From CAZMJG01 sp964576365 (lineage in GTDB: Bacteria; Patescibacteriota; Microgenomatia; UBA1406; GWC2-37-13): a stretch of DNA of 56,001 nt. Each line of letters begins with the position of its first letter. The first letter of the stretch is position 1. Made by a program: the position numbers and the translations under genes. Below are positions 24,840-33,262 of the stretch, one piece after another. The stretch covers positions 1 to 56,001 of the forward strand of contig CAZNUT010000001.1 in NCBI GenBank assembly GCA_964576365.1. The letters run 5' to 3'. Under the pieces are notes generated by a model, which made no database searches, had not been told where the DNA came from, and saw only the letters and a list, made by a program, of their open reading frames with translations.

Positions 24840-25967
24840 ATGCATATTCCTTTTGTCGATCTTACCACACAGTATGAACAGATAAAAAATGAAATTGATA
24901 GGGTTGTGCAAACAGTTTTTAAACATGGACAATTTATTCAAGGTCCAGAGGTCACTTCTTTTGAAAATGAATTTGCAACTTTCGTGGGAAGCAAGCATTG
25001 TATCAGTCTTAATTCTGGAACAGATGCGCTCATACTAGGTTTGAGAGCACTCGGATTTAAACCAGGGGACGAAATTATAATACCGGTTAATACCTTCATC
25101 GCAACAGCACTTGGTGCATCTGAAAACGGCTTAAAACCTGTTTTTGTCGATACCGATCCTCACGATCATGGCATTGATATTTCAGATCTTAAACGGAAAA
25201 TAAATCCAAAAACAAAGGCTGTCATTTGCGTTCACCTCTACGGTCAACCAGATAAAATCCACGAAATACAACAAGTTATCCAACAAAAGAACCATAACAT
25301 AGCTCTGATTGAGGATGCCTGCCAGTCTCACAACGCATACTACAAAGAAAAAATGACAGGAACATATGGTATTTTCGGCGCATTTTCATTTTACCCTGGT
25401 AAAAATCTTGGCGCTTATGGTGATGGAGGAGCCATAGTAACCAATAATGATGCACTCGCAATCAAAGTGAAACATCTACGTGAATATGGTCAGAAAAAAA
25501 AATATTTTCATGACGAAGTAGGAATAAATACCAGGCTGGATACTTTGCAGGCCGCTATTCTCCGAGTGAAACTACATCATCTAAATAGCTGGACGCAAAA
25601 GCGCCAACAAGTAGCATCTTGGTATCAAACTAGCCTAGAGAAGCTTTCTTCAACTACAATACCCCTCTCAAACCTTAAAGATAGAATGAGTGTCTTTCAT
25701 CTTTATGTCATTCGTCATCCTCATCGTGACGCATTAATGCGCTTTTTAACAGAAAAGGGTGTTGTCACTCTTATTCATTATCCGCTCCCCTTACATCTAC
25801 AAAAAGCTTATGCATATTTAGGATATAAAAAAAATGATTTTCCTCAAGCGGAGCGTATTGCAAATGAAATTCTTTCATTACCTATGTACCCAGAAATGAC
25901 AAAAGAAATGGTGGAGTATATCGTGGATATGATTGCATTATTTGATACTACTTATCATCCATCATGA
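24840..25967 (+). CDS. DegT/DnrJ/EryC1 sugar aminotransferase (FdtB/QdtB type)
   Basis: 375 aa. PLP enzyme: internal-aldimine Lys188 in SFYPGKNLGAYGDGG and pyridine-binding Asp159 in IEDACQSH. The N-terminal IPFVDLTTQYEQIKNEID and the length are typical of enzymes that aminate C3 of dTDP-3-keto-6-deoxyhexoses (FdtB, QdtB). The 4-nt overlap with the formyltransferase gene, and the FdtA-like cupin at 15263, support a dTDP-3-formamido-3,6-dideoxyhexose. A C4 aminotransferase is the alternative. Confidence 0.85.
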   Translation: MHIPFVDLTTQYEQIKNEIDRVVQTVFKHGQFIQGPEVTSFENEFATFVGSKHCISLNSGTDALILGLRALGFKPGDEIIIPVNTFIATALGASENGLKPVFVDTDPHDHGIDISDLKRKINPKTKAVICVHLYGQPDKIHEIQQVIQQKNHNIALIEDACQSHNAYYKEKMTGTYGIFGAFSFYPGKNLGAYGDGGAIVTNNDALAIKVKHLREYGQKKKYFHDEVGINTRLDTLQAAILRVKLHHLNSWTQKRQQVASWYQTSLEKLSSTTIPLSNLKDRMSVFHLYVIRHPHRDALMRFLTEKGVVTLIHYPLPLHLQKAYAYLGYKKNDFPQAERIANEILSLPMYPEMTKEMVEYIVDMIALFDTTYHPS

Positions 25968-26857
25968 CATCATCTCGCATATTACTGACAGGAAGAGGAA
26001 CTCTCGCGGCAAACTGTCTGGATATACTATATAAGGAAGGATATGCGCCGCTTTGTATCATTTGCGATATAACTGATAATGGTGTTGACACCTGGATTCG
26101 CTCACTGTGGAAAGCGGCATTAGAAAAAGGATATACGCCCGATGTAAATTTATTTAAAACTCGCAAAGTAAATGATCCGCACTTTATTACAATGCTGAGA
26201 AACAAATTTGGACAATTTCATACTCTTTTTTCGCTTCAGCCATACTCACTGTTTCGTATGCCTTTTATACACCTTGCAGATCAAGTGATAAATATGCACT
26301 TTGGCCCATTACCAAAACTCAGAGGTGTGGCTCCATGCTCCTGGGCCATACTTGATGGTCTCGACAAAACCGGTATCACCTTACACCTTATCCAGGATGA
26401 AGGAATCGACAATGGACCCATCATCACACAAACATTGTTTCATATCGACGAGACTGATACTGCTGAAACTATTTTTAAAAGATGTACTGAAGAAGCAATA
26501 ACATTGTTTCAAACACATTTTGATATGATACTGACTAAAACTTACAAAACTACCCCACAAAACGAAAACGAAGCGACGTATCACCCGATGGGTGAGTTAG
26601 ACTTTGAACTCATGCAAATCCCACAAGATATCTCCACTGATCAGGCATTACGATTTGCGAAAGCTCGTATTTTTCCTGCAAAACAGTGTCCTTTTTTTCT
26701 TGATACTAAAAAGCAGAAAGTAACAATTCTGAATCTGCGCAGAAATGATAAATTAAAATCAGAGATGTATATAACAAAAAACAAAACATCGTATGTATTA
26801 TCCTATGACGATGGTGCTTTAGAAGTATATGATTGGAAAATAAATAACATTGTTTAA
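25964..26857 (+). CDS. Sugar N-formyltransferase
   Basis: 297 aa. Formyl_trans_N fold with catalytic Asn110 and His112 in VINMHFGPLPKLRG and Asp149 in EGIDNGPII, the Asn-His-Asp triad of N10-formyl-tetrahydrofolate transferases. It is shorter than ArnA or Fmt and fits QdtF/FdtF/WlaRD-like sugar enzymes, which formylate an amino dideoxysugar nucleotide. The C-terminal part (residues ~215-297) is a small beta domain. It overlaps the aminotransferase by ATGA, so the amine made there is the likely substrate. Confidence 0.85.
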   Translation: MTSSRILLTGRGTLAANCLDILYKEGYAPLCIICDITDNGVDTWIRSLWKAALEKGYTPDVNLFKTRKVNDPHFITMLRNKFGQFHTLFSLQPYSLFRMPFIHLADQVINMHFGPLPKLRGVAPCSWAILDGLDKTGITLHLIQDEGIDNGPIITQTLFHIDETDTAETIFKRCTEEAITLFQTHFDMILTKTYKTTPQNENEATYHPMGELDFELMQIPQDISTDQALRFAKARIFPAKQCPFFLDTKKQKVTILNLRRNDKLKSEMYITKNKTSYVLSYDDGALEVYDWKINNIV

Positions 26858-26911
26858 AATGGAACACGTATATAAATAAATGAATCATCAATATACTTTT
26901 TTTTAAGAAAT

Positions 26912-27940
26912 ATGAAACGACTAGGCATCATAGGTTGGGGTTATTGGGGGAGAAACTACGCTCGATATTTTAATAAATCACTGGATGCCAGACTGGAATG
27001 GGTCTGCGACACCAGTGCAGAAATGCGGCACGATGCGCAAAGCCTGCATCCGCATGTGCATACCCTGCAAACAGTTGATGAACTTATAGATCAAAAACCG
27101 GACGGAGTAATCATTGCCGTACCTGCACGTATGCATTTCGAAATTGCTTCAAAGTTGGCTCATCATCATATTCCTGTTCTCATCGAAAAACCATTGACTC
27201 ATGATTTAGCTTCAGCCTTTAAATTACAACATATTATGCACGCCAATAAAACAGTTGCGCTTATTGGTCACACCTTTCTTTACAATCAAAGCGTTCGCTG
27301 GATCAAAAAACATCTGGAAAAAAAATACTTTGGATCTTTATATTCGATTGAATTTAAAAGACAAAGTTATGGTCCCATACGAGATGATGTAAATGTCGTT
27401 TGGGATTTTGCGTCTCATGACATCTCTATCATTTCGTGGCTTTTGGAAAAACAAGAACCACTTACCGTATCTGCCACTGCCAAAAGCTATTCGCGGAATT
27501 GTCAGGATGATATAGCATTCATCACGCTTGAGTATCCAAACAATATCCTTGTTTCAATTTCAGTAGCGTGGCTTTATCCTCTTAAAGTGAGAAATATGAC
27601 CATGTTAGGAAGTAAAAAAATGGCGGTATTTGACGATACGAATGCTATTGAACCGCTACGGATATACGAAGCCTCTGTCACCTATCCGTCTGCTCAGGAT
27701 CCGTATGGCGCGTCTTTTCTTTTGGGCGACGTTCATATCCCACGACTTCCTTCCATTGATCCGTTGCAGGAAGAGCTGAGGCATTTTGTTGCTTGCATTA
27801 AACATGAAGAAAAACCACTTACGTCTATAGATAGCGGGGTCACCAATGTGATGATATTAACTGCGATTACCAAAGCTATACAAATGGGAGACAAGTTGGA
27901 ATACCAGAAATGGAAAAAACAGTATAAAAATGTGGCGTAA
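26912..27940 (+). CDS. Gfo/Idh/MocA family oxidoreductase
   Basis: 342 aa. NAD(P)-binding GIIGWGYWGRNYAR at the N-terminus, the family EKP motif at residues 92-94 and a WDFASHDIS segment bearing the catalytic His region. The family includes NDP-sugar 3-oxidases and ketosugar reductases. In this context it could reduce a keto intermediate of a deoxysugar pathway, possibly the CDP-dideoxyhexose made by the convergent rfb operon, which lacks a visible final reductase. It ends 9 nt before the stop of the RmlC-like gene. Confidence 0.82.
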   Translation: MKRLGIIGWGYWGRNYARYFNKSLDARLEWVCDTSAEMRHDAQSLHPHVHTLQTVDELIDQKPDGVIIAVPARMHFEIASKLAHHHIPVLIEKPLTHDLASAFKLQHIMHANKTVALIGHTFLYNQSVRWIKKHLEKKYFGSLYSIEFKRQSYGPIRDDVNVVWDFASHDISIISWLLEKQEPLTVSATAKSYSRNCQDDIAFITLEYPNNILVSISVAWLYPLKVRNMTMLGSKKMAVFDDTNAIEPLRIYEASVTYPSAQDPYGASFLLGDVHIPRLPSIDPLQEELRHFVACIKHEEKPLTSIDSGVTNVMILTAITKAIQMGDKLEYQKWKKQYKNVA

Positions 27941-27949
27941 AAAATACGA

Positions 27950-28408
27950 TCAAGTTGTTTTTTTCCACGTGTAAGGAATCCGCTTGTCAAAAGGAGCTAT
28001 ACGCATAATTTCTTCAGGATCATGCGGTATATCAGCACAATTTGCAACAATTGAAACTTCTTTAGCTATTCCCTGAAATCCGTTCCAAATACCAGGAGGG
28101 ACGACAATGAGAGAATAATTATTGTCAGGACCCGTATCTATTTCCATGACCACCCCGCGCGTATGAGAATCTTTTCTATCATCATATAGGACCAGTTTTA
28201 TCAAACCAGAAACTACCGCATAGCGCAAAGTCATTTTTTTATGAATATGCCAGCCTTTTATGATACCGCTATGTACGAGTGAAAAATATATCTCACCAAA
28301 TTCAGTAAACAAGGAATCTGTTTTTTTCAGCATATGAAATACTGCTCCTCTCTCATCTCGGATCTGCTTGAGTGGTTGGACCACTACTCCTTCAATCTGG
28401 ATCGACAT
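27950..28408 (-). CDS. RmlC-like sugar epimerase (possible CDP-ketosugar 5-epimerase)
   Basis: 152 aa, shorter than RmlC (~180). Cupin with RDERGAVF (RmlC-like), KGWHIHKKMT with His54 and His56, and VVPPGIWNGFQ. The usual C-terminal active-site Tyr region of RmlC is replaced by NCADIPHDPEE, so full 3,5-epimerase activity is doubtful. It is last in a same-strand row rfbF-rfbG-rfbH-this gene. In ascarylose synthesis a related 5-epimerase (AscE) acts on the 3,6-dideoxy-4-keto CDP-sugar; I infer that role, unproven. Confidence 0.72.
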   Translation of the reverse strand: MSIQIEGVVVQPLKQIRDERGAVFHMLKKTDSLFTEFGEIYFSLVHSGIIKGWHIHKKMTLRYAVVSGLIKLVLYDDRKDSHTRGVVMEIDTGPDNNYSLIVVPPGIWNGFQGIAKEVSIVANCADIPHDPEEIMRIAPFDKRIPYTWKKTT

Positions 28409-28537
28409 AGGTATGCGGACTAATTTCTCATGTCAAATATGTAATATCCAGTTATAAATTTCTTCTGTAACAATTGCCAACATCTTGTACTAATAACCAA
28501 TGATGAATTATAAATAAATTCTCAATTCTTAAAAAAG

Positions 28538-29806
28538 TTAACTTTTACTTTTAAGATTCATAAATGTTTCAACTATCTTGAGTATATACTTCAATCGTAC
28601 CGCATCGATACCTGGATAAACTCCTATCCATGCCCCAGCATTCATCACATAATCCGCATCATCCAAATCGTCAACAATTTTTTTAGGTATATCCATATAC
28701 GCCGGATGCTTTATCAGATTGCCAGCAAAAAGAGGACGGGTTGCAATGCAATGCTCTTCCAAAAACTTTGTAAATTCATCTCTTGTAAATGGGGCGTTTT
28801 TTTTAACAGCAAACGGAAAGCCAAACCAGGATGGCTCTGCTTTTGGATGAACCTCTGCAAGATCAAACCATTGTCTCTGCTTTTTAAAACAATCATACAG
28901 TTGTCTATAATTTTCTTTGCGCTTTTTGATAAAAAAGGGTAATTTATCAAGCTGGGCGACACCTATAGCAGCCTGCATATCAGTCATTTTCAGGTTATAA
29001 CCAATCTGTGAATATATATATTTATGATCATATCCTGTCGGAAGATCCCCAAGCTGCCACTCAAAACGTTTGCCACATGTATTATCTTTACCGGGCTCGC
29101 ACCAGCAATCACGCCCCCAATCACGAAATTGCTCTATCGCGCGACTGATAAGAGGAGAATCTGTGGTAACAGCACCGCCTTCACCAGTCGTGATATGATG
29201 TGCTGGGTAAAAACTATAGGTAGAAATATGACTATTCACGCCTACAGGTTTGTCTGCAAAACGACTACCAAGAGCATCGCAACAATCCTCTATAAACCAC
29301 AAATGATGTTCGTCAGCCAGCTTTTTCAAAACTGAAATATCAAAAGGGTTTCCGAGTGTGTGAGCTATCATAATAAGTTTTGTTTGAGGCGTGATAGCTT
29401 TTTGGATAGCTGAAATATCAGCGTTTAATGTCTTTTTATCTACATCTACAAAAACTGGTGTCAAACCATACAAAATACCTGGATTTACGGTGGTGGGAAA
29501 ACCTGTAGCCGTCGTGATAAATTCATCCCCGGGCTTAAGCTGTCTCTCTCCAAAAACCCTTGAGGTAAGCGCAGCTACCGCAAGCAAATTGGCAGATGAA
29601 CCTGAATTGGCCAGATGCACATATCTACGTGATACAACTGAACGCAACTTGGTTTCAAACTGGCGTGCAAATTTTCCCTCGGTCCACCATCCATCACGAA
29701 CCGCTTCTTGTCCCAAATCAATTTCATCCTGATCATATACTTTGCCCGATACAGGTATCATAGTTTTACCAGGCACAAACGTGGGTGGGGAATACGAAGC
29801 CTTCAT
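28538..29806 (-). CDS. rfbH: CDP-6-deoxy-4-keto-hexose 3-dehydrase (E1), RfbH/DdhC
   Basis: 422 aa. DegT-like fold in which the PLP Lys is replaced by His: SFYPAHHITTGEGG (His203 at the Lys position), the hallmark of E1 dehydrases that remove the C3 hydroxyl with PMP and a 2Fe-2S centre. Cys residues in IEDCCDALG and RDCWCEPGKDNTC fit the iron-sulfur ligands. It normally needs an E3 reductase (RfbI/DdhD), not found in this window. The last codons (LKSKS-stop) are written by the 'ttaacttttacttttaa' repeat word at 28538-28555. Confidence 0.92.
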   Translation of the reverse strand: MKASYSPPTFVPGKTMIPVSGKVYDQDEIDLGQEAVRDGWWTEGKFARQFETKLRSVVSRRYVHLANSGSSANLLAVAALTSRVFGERQLKPGDEFITTATGFPTTVNPGILYGLTPVFVDVDKKTLNADISAIQKAITPQTKLIMIAHTLGNPFDISVLKKLADEHHLWFIEDCCDALGSRFADKPVGVNSHISTYSFYPAHHITTGEGGAVTTDSPLISRAIEQFRDWGRDCWCEPGKDNTCGKRFEWQLGDLPTGYDHKYIYSQIGYNLKMTDMQAAIGVAQLDKLPFFIKKRKENYRQLYDCFKKQRQWFDLAEVHPKAEPSWFGFPFAVKKNAPFTRDEFTKFLEEHCIATRPLFAGNLIKHPAYMDIPKKIVDDLDDADYVMNAGAWIGVYPGIDAVRLKYILKIVETFMNLKSKS

Positions 29807-29877
29807 ATAAAATAAAACAAAATGTAACTAGCAAGAACCCAAATAAATACTAATAAAACATCATGTGATTATCACTT

Positions 29878-30837
29878 TTACGAGTGTTTTCTATACCATG
29901 CATAAAGCTGGGGAAGAATAGCTTTTAAACGTGTACGTGGCTTCCAATTCAATTGTTTGGTTGCTTTTGAGTAATCCAGATGTTGATGCTGTATCTCATG
30001 TGAAGCTCTATTTTCAAAAAGGCAGGAAATGGTTGTTTTCAGAGCTTGCTGGGTAGTTTTGATAATATTCTGTACGCTGTAAGCATCTTCGGAACCAAAA
30101 TTGTATACTTCACCCTGTGTTTTATCAATATTTTTTGCTAAAAGAATATACCCTTCAACAACATCTTTAACATATACATAATCTCTTGTCGGAGTTCCGT
30201 CACTTCTCACAATAAATTGATTTTTGTTCACAATCGACTGCATTAAGCCAGGAATAAGTCGCGTCTCATCCCAGTCTCCTTCACCGTATATATTGCCGAA
30301 ACGGGCAATTGTTACAGGTAGACGATATGTATGGTAATATGATTGTGCGATGAGATCAGCGCAGGATTTTGAAACTTCATAAATATTCTTTCCCTGCAGT
30401 GGATCATTTTCATGATATATCCCATCTGACGAAACGCCATACGCCTTATCAGACGATGCAAAAATAAGAGAACGAACGTATGGACTCAACCGGCTGCATT
30501 CAAGAATATTGACAGTACCCATAATATTGGTCGAAAGCGTCTCTTTGGGATTCATGAACGCAACGTCTACAAATGCCTGAGCGGCTAGATGAAAGATCGT
30601 CTCAATACGATTTTTGATAATGAAGCTGTATAATTTTTCAAAATCACAAATGTCCAATGCGACACTGATAGCTTTATCATGCAGCTTTGAACTCATATAA
30701 TACGAGCGTGGCTCTACTGATTGTACTGTCGCATACACAACCGCTTTTTCTGCAATCAGTTGCTCGACCAGATGTGCTCCCACAAAACCACCCCCGCCTG
30801 TCACCAAAACCTTTTTGTGTTGAAACGAAGTTACCAT
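29878..30837 (-). CDS. rfbG: CDP-glucose 4,6-dehydratase, RfbG/DdhB
   Basis: 319 aa from ATG 30837, which overlaps the end of rfbF by 7 nt; the frame upstream of it only repeats rfbF coding sequence. SDR fold: GGGGFVG (residues 14-20), SSDKAYG as the Ser/Asp-Lys catalytic block and YEVSKSCAD as YxxxK, followed by RFGNIYGEGDW. The pattern SSDKAYG...YEVSK...RFGNIYG is that of CDP-glucose 4,6-dehydratases. It makes CDP-4-keto-6-deoxyglucose for RfbH. Confidence 0.9.
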   Translation of the reverse strand: MVTSFQHKKVLVTGGGGFVGAHLVEQLIAEKAVVYATVQSVEPRSYYMSSKLHDKAISVALDICDFEKLYSFIIKNRIETIFHLAAQAFVDVAFMNPKETLSTNIMGTVNILECSRLSPYVRSLIFASSDKAYGVSSDGIYHENDPLQGKNIYEVSKSCADLIAQSYYHTYRLPVTIARFGNIYGEGDWDETRLIPGLMQSIVNKNQFIVRSDGTPTRDYVYVKDVVEGYILLAKNIDKTQGEVYNFGSEDAYSVQNIIKTTQQALKTTISCLFENRASHEIQHQHLDYSKATKQLNWKPRTRLKAILPQLYAWYRKHS

Positions 30838-31604
30838 ATATGCCAGGGAGCATTCCCTTTTTTCCAAATTGTATTCAAGTCTTCAAGTTCTTTGTAGGTA
30901 TCTACTGCAAACCAAAATCCCTCATGTGGATACATTGCTAGTTGTTTTTTTCGCATCAACCGTTTTACAGCTTCGTGCTCCATTTCGCCTGATCGAAAAT
31001 AAGTGAGCGCGTCACGGTCAAATATCATAAACCCTCCATTGACCCAGTCGACAAGCACTGGCTTTTCAATAAAAGAGATGACATGATTTTTTTTATCTGT
31101 CTTGATAAGACCAAATTTCGAACGTGGATGCACGCCGCAAATCGTACCCAAGACTTTATTTTTCTGATGAAATGATACAACATTTCGAATGTTGATATCA
31201 GCAACACCATCCCCATATGTAAGCATAAATTGCCTGTCATCTTCGGGTATTGCGTGTGAGCAACGAGCGACCCGCTCTCCTGGTAACGTATTTAAACCTG
31301 TATCCAATAGCGTGATAGTGATGCTTTGTTTGTCTTTTTGGTCTGAAGTAAATATCACCTGAGATTCTGTCGCTGTATGTCTTTTAAAATCTACAAATTG
31401 AAGTTCATTTACACAATAGTCTTTTATCCTGTCACCTTTATACCCAAGAGCGAGAATAAAATTGTGGTATCCGTAATACCTATATATCTGTATGATATGC
31501 CACAACATAGGCTCTCCACCTACTCTTACCAGTGGCTTGGGCTTAAACTCTGTTTCTTCTTTTAGACGAGTACCATAACCGCCGCAAAGAATGATAACTT
31601 GCAT
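30831..31604 (-). CDS. rfbF: Glucose-1-phosphate cytidylyltransferase, RfbF/DdhA
   Basis: 257 aa. GGYGTRLKEETEFKPKPLV at the N-terminus (nucleotide loop residues 8-14, Lys23 in PKP) followed by LWHIIQIYRYYG is specific for this enzyme; DWVNGGFMIFDRD and EHEAVKRLM also fit. It makes CDP-glucose from CTP and glucose 1-phosphate, the first step of all CDP-3,6-dideoxyhexose pathways. A TATACT box lies 10 nt before the ATG. It is divergent from the GT4 gene with only 37 nt between starts. Confidence 0.93.
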   Translation of the reverse strand: MQVIILCGGYGTRLKEETEFKPKPLVRVGGEPMLWHIIQIYRYYGYHNFILALGYKGDRIKDYCVNELQFVDFKRHTATESQVIFTSDQKDKQSITITLLDTGLNTLPGERVARCSHAIPEDDRQFMLTYGDGVADINIRNVVSFHQKNKVLGTICGVHPRSKFGLIKTDKKNHVISFIEKPVLVDWVNGGFMIFDRDALTYFRSGEMEHEAVKRLMRKKQLAMYPHEGFWFAVDTYKELEDLNTIWKKGNAPWHIW

Positions 31605-31641
31605 ACGAGATAAGAGTATACCATCCTTGATACAATAGGGA

Positions 31642-32811
31642 ATGCGTATTCTTTGGTTAACATGGAAAGATACATCTCATCCAGAAGCCGGAGGGGCAGA
31701 AACTCTCAATGAAGTACTTGCCCGTGAAATGGTAGCCGACGGACATGAGGTAATTTTTCTTGTGGGAGGGTTTGCGGGCTGCGTCAAAACAGATGAACGC
31801 GATGGGTATCGTATCATCCGTACCGGCAACCGATACACAGTTTATCTTACTACTGCTTTTTATTATTTGAACAATCTTGCCAGCTGGCCGGATCTGATCA
31901 TCGAAGAAATAAATACGGTGCCTTTTATGACTCAATGGTATGCCAAACAAAAACGTATTCTTCTCATATATCAGCTCTGTAGAGAAATCTGGTTTTATCA
32001 ACTCTGGTTTCCACTAAACCTTATCGGATATATTCTGGAACCCATCTATCTGTGGCTGTTAAGAAAAAATACGGTTCTGACTGAATCTGAAAGTACCAGA
32101 AATGATCTTGCACGCTTTGGCTTTGATAAAAAAAATACTACTGTCTTTCCCGTCGCCATAAATCAAACAATACAAACACCAACGTCATTGCGAGGACTAA
32201 CCGACTTGGCAAGGACGAAGCAATCTGTTATTTCTCCTGAATTCTTACAATCCCGCAATCCAGAATCCTCGCCGCACAACCCGACTCTCCTTTCTTTCGG
32301 CTCCATCCGACCCATGAAACGCACACTTGACCAGATCAAAGCATTTGAAATCGCGCATGAATCAATACCGGATTTAAAGCTCATTGTGGCGGGATCTGCA
32401 AAATCATCGTATGGACAGAAAGTGCTTCGATATATGCAACAAAGTAAATTTGCCACTGATATTACCTATGCAGGGGTTGTGAATGAAGACAAAAAAATTG
32501 AGCTCATGCGCCAAGCTCATCTTATCATGGTCACATCGGTGAAAGAAGGCTGGGGCCTCATCGTGACTGAGGCCGGCCTGCAAGGTACACCGGCTGTAGT
32601 CTACGATGTTGATGGTTTACGGGACACAGTACAAAATGGAAAGACAGGAATGGTGACAAAATCAAACACACCTACATCTCTTGCACATACAATAATTGAC
32701 CTATTAAAATCAGACGCATATTCTGAAATGCGCAATGAGGCAAAACACTACAACACCCGCTTCACAGCAAAAAACAGCTATGCTATACTGTCGAAATTAT
32801 TAGTGAAATAA
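31642..32811 (+). CDS. GT4 glycosyltransferase carrying a repeat-derived linker insert
   Basis: 389 aa. GT-B fold: N-terminal PEAGGAETLNEVLAREM, C-terminal lobe LLSFGSIRPMKRTLDQIKAFE and the E-x7-E motif at Glu302/Glu310 (KEGWGLIVTEAG). Transfers a sugar from an NDP donor. Between VAINQ and PTLLSFG, at the junction of the two lobes, lies a ~37-residue insert (about 177-213). Its DNA (32170-32280) starts with the 'cgtcattgcgagga' repeat phrase also found at about 6250. TACAAT lies 5 nt before the ATG. Divergent from rfbF. Confidence 0.87.
   Translation: MRILWLTWKDTSHPEAGGAETLNEVLAREMVADGHEVIFLVGGFAGCVKTDERDGYRIIRTGNRYTVYLTTAFYYLNNLASWPDLIIEEINTVPFMTQWYAKQKRILLIYQLCREIWFYQLWFPLNLIGYILEPIYLWLLRKNTVLTESESTRNDLARFGFDKKNTTVFPVAINQTIQTPTSLRGLTDLARTKQSVISPEFLQSRNPESSPHNPTLLSFGSIRPMKRTLDQIKAFEIAHESIPDLKLIVAGSAKSSYGQKVLRYMQQSKFATDITYAGVVNEDKKIELMRQAHLIMVTSVKEGWGLIVTEAGLQGTPAVVYDVDGLRDTVQNGKTGMVTKSNTPTSLAHTIIDLLKSDAYSEMRNEAKHYNTRFTAKNSYAILSKLLVK
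32170..32280. repeat. 'cgtcattgcgagga...gaagcaatct' repeat inside the GT4 gene
   Basis: cgtcattgcgaggactaacc followed shortly by aaggacgaagcaatct is the type of dispersed repeat that normally lies between genes; cgtcattgcgagga recurs, reversed, at about 6249-6262. It is read through without stops. Confidence 0.65.
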
Positions 32812-32817
32812 AAAAAT

Positions 32818-33168
32818 ATGGCAACTTCAGAAATATCAACATATGGAGGAAAAACAGTTGAAGAATTAATTAGTGCTGGTTTTCAGCCAACAATAGCACA
32901 AGAAAGAGTCTGGGGTGGAGATAATATTAATCAGATAAATACTCAAGTATTTTTTACCCACCCCGATCGAGGCATTACTGAAAGCTTTGTAGATTTAACG
33001 GAAGGATTGTTGGTACTTCAACATACAGATACAGATGATGGACCCGTTACACATCAGTTGAACGGATTTGCTGTTGATCGTCAACAATCTTTAAACATCG
33101 TCAATATAGCTGAAAAACTAACAGGTGAGACTCCTTCCGTTGTGATCATTGATTTGGAATCTTACTAA
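32818..33168 (+). CDS. Hypothetical protein (116 aa)
   Basis: Unrecognised acidic soluble protein: TYGGKTVEELISAGFQPTI, then a beta-rich middle (FVDLTEGLLVLQHTD) and a C-terminal VVIIDLESY. It starts 6 nt after the GT4 stop, so it is probably in that operon, but its style matches the orphan small proteins at the left of the window. No signal peptide or membrane segment. Confidence 0.55.
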   Translation: MATSEISTYGGKTVEELISAGFQPTIAQERVWGGDNINQINTQVFFTHPDRGITESFVDLTEGLLVLQHTDTDDGPVTHQLNGFAVDRQQSLNIVNIAEKLTGETPSVVIIDLESY

Positions 33169-33262
33169 CTAATGACAGTAACGATATTACACGATCAGAG
33201 GTGTATACTAAATGCTATTGAATCGAGTTCACAATCATTAGCAATATATCATTTATCCCAAC

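Noticed and set aside
28433..28537. Promoter TTGACA upstream of the RmlC-like gene (about 28433)
   Set aside because: The matching -10 position would overlap the ATG, and the gene is probably read from the rfb operon upstream.
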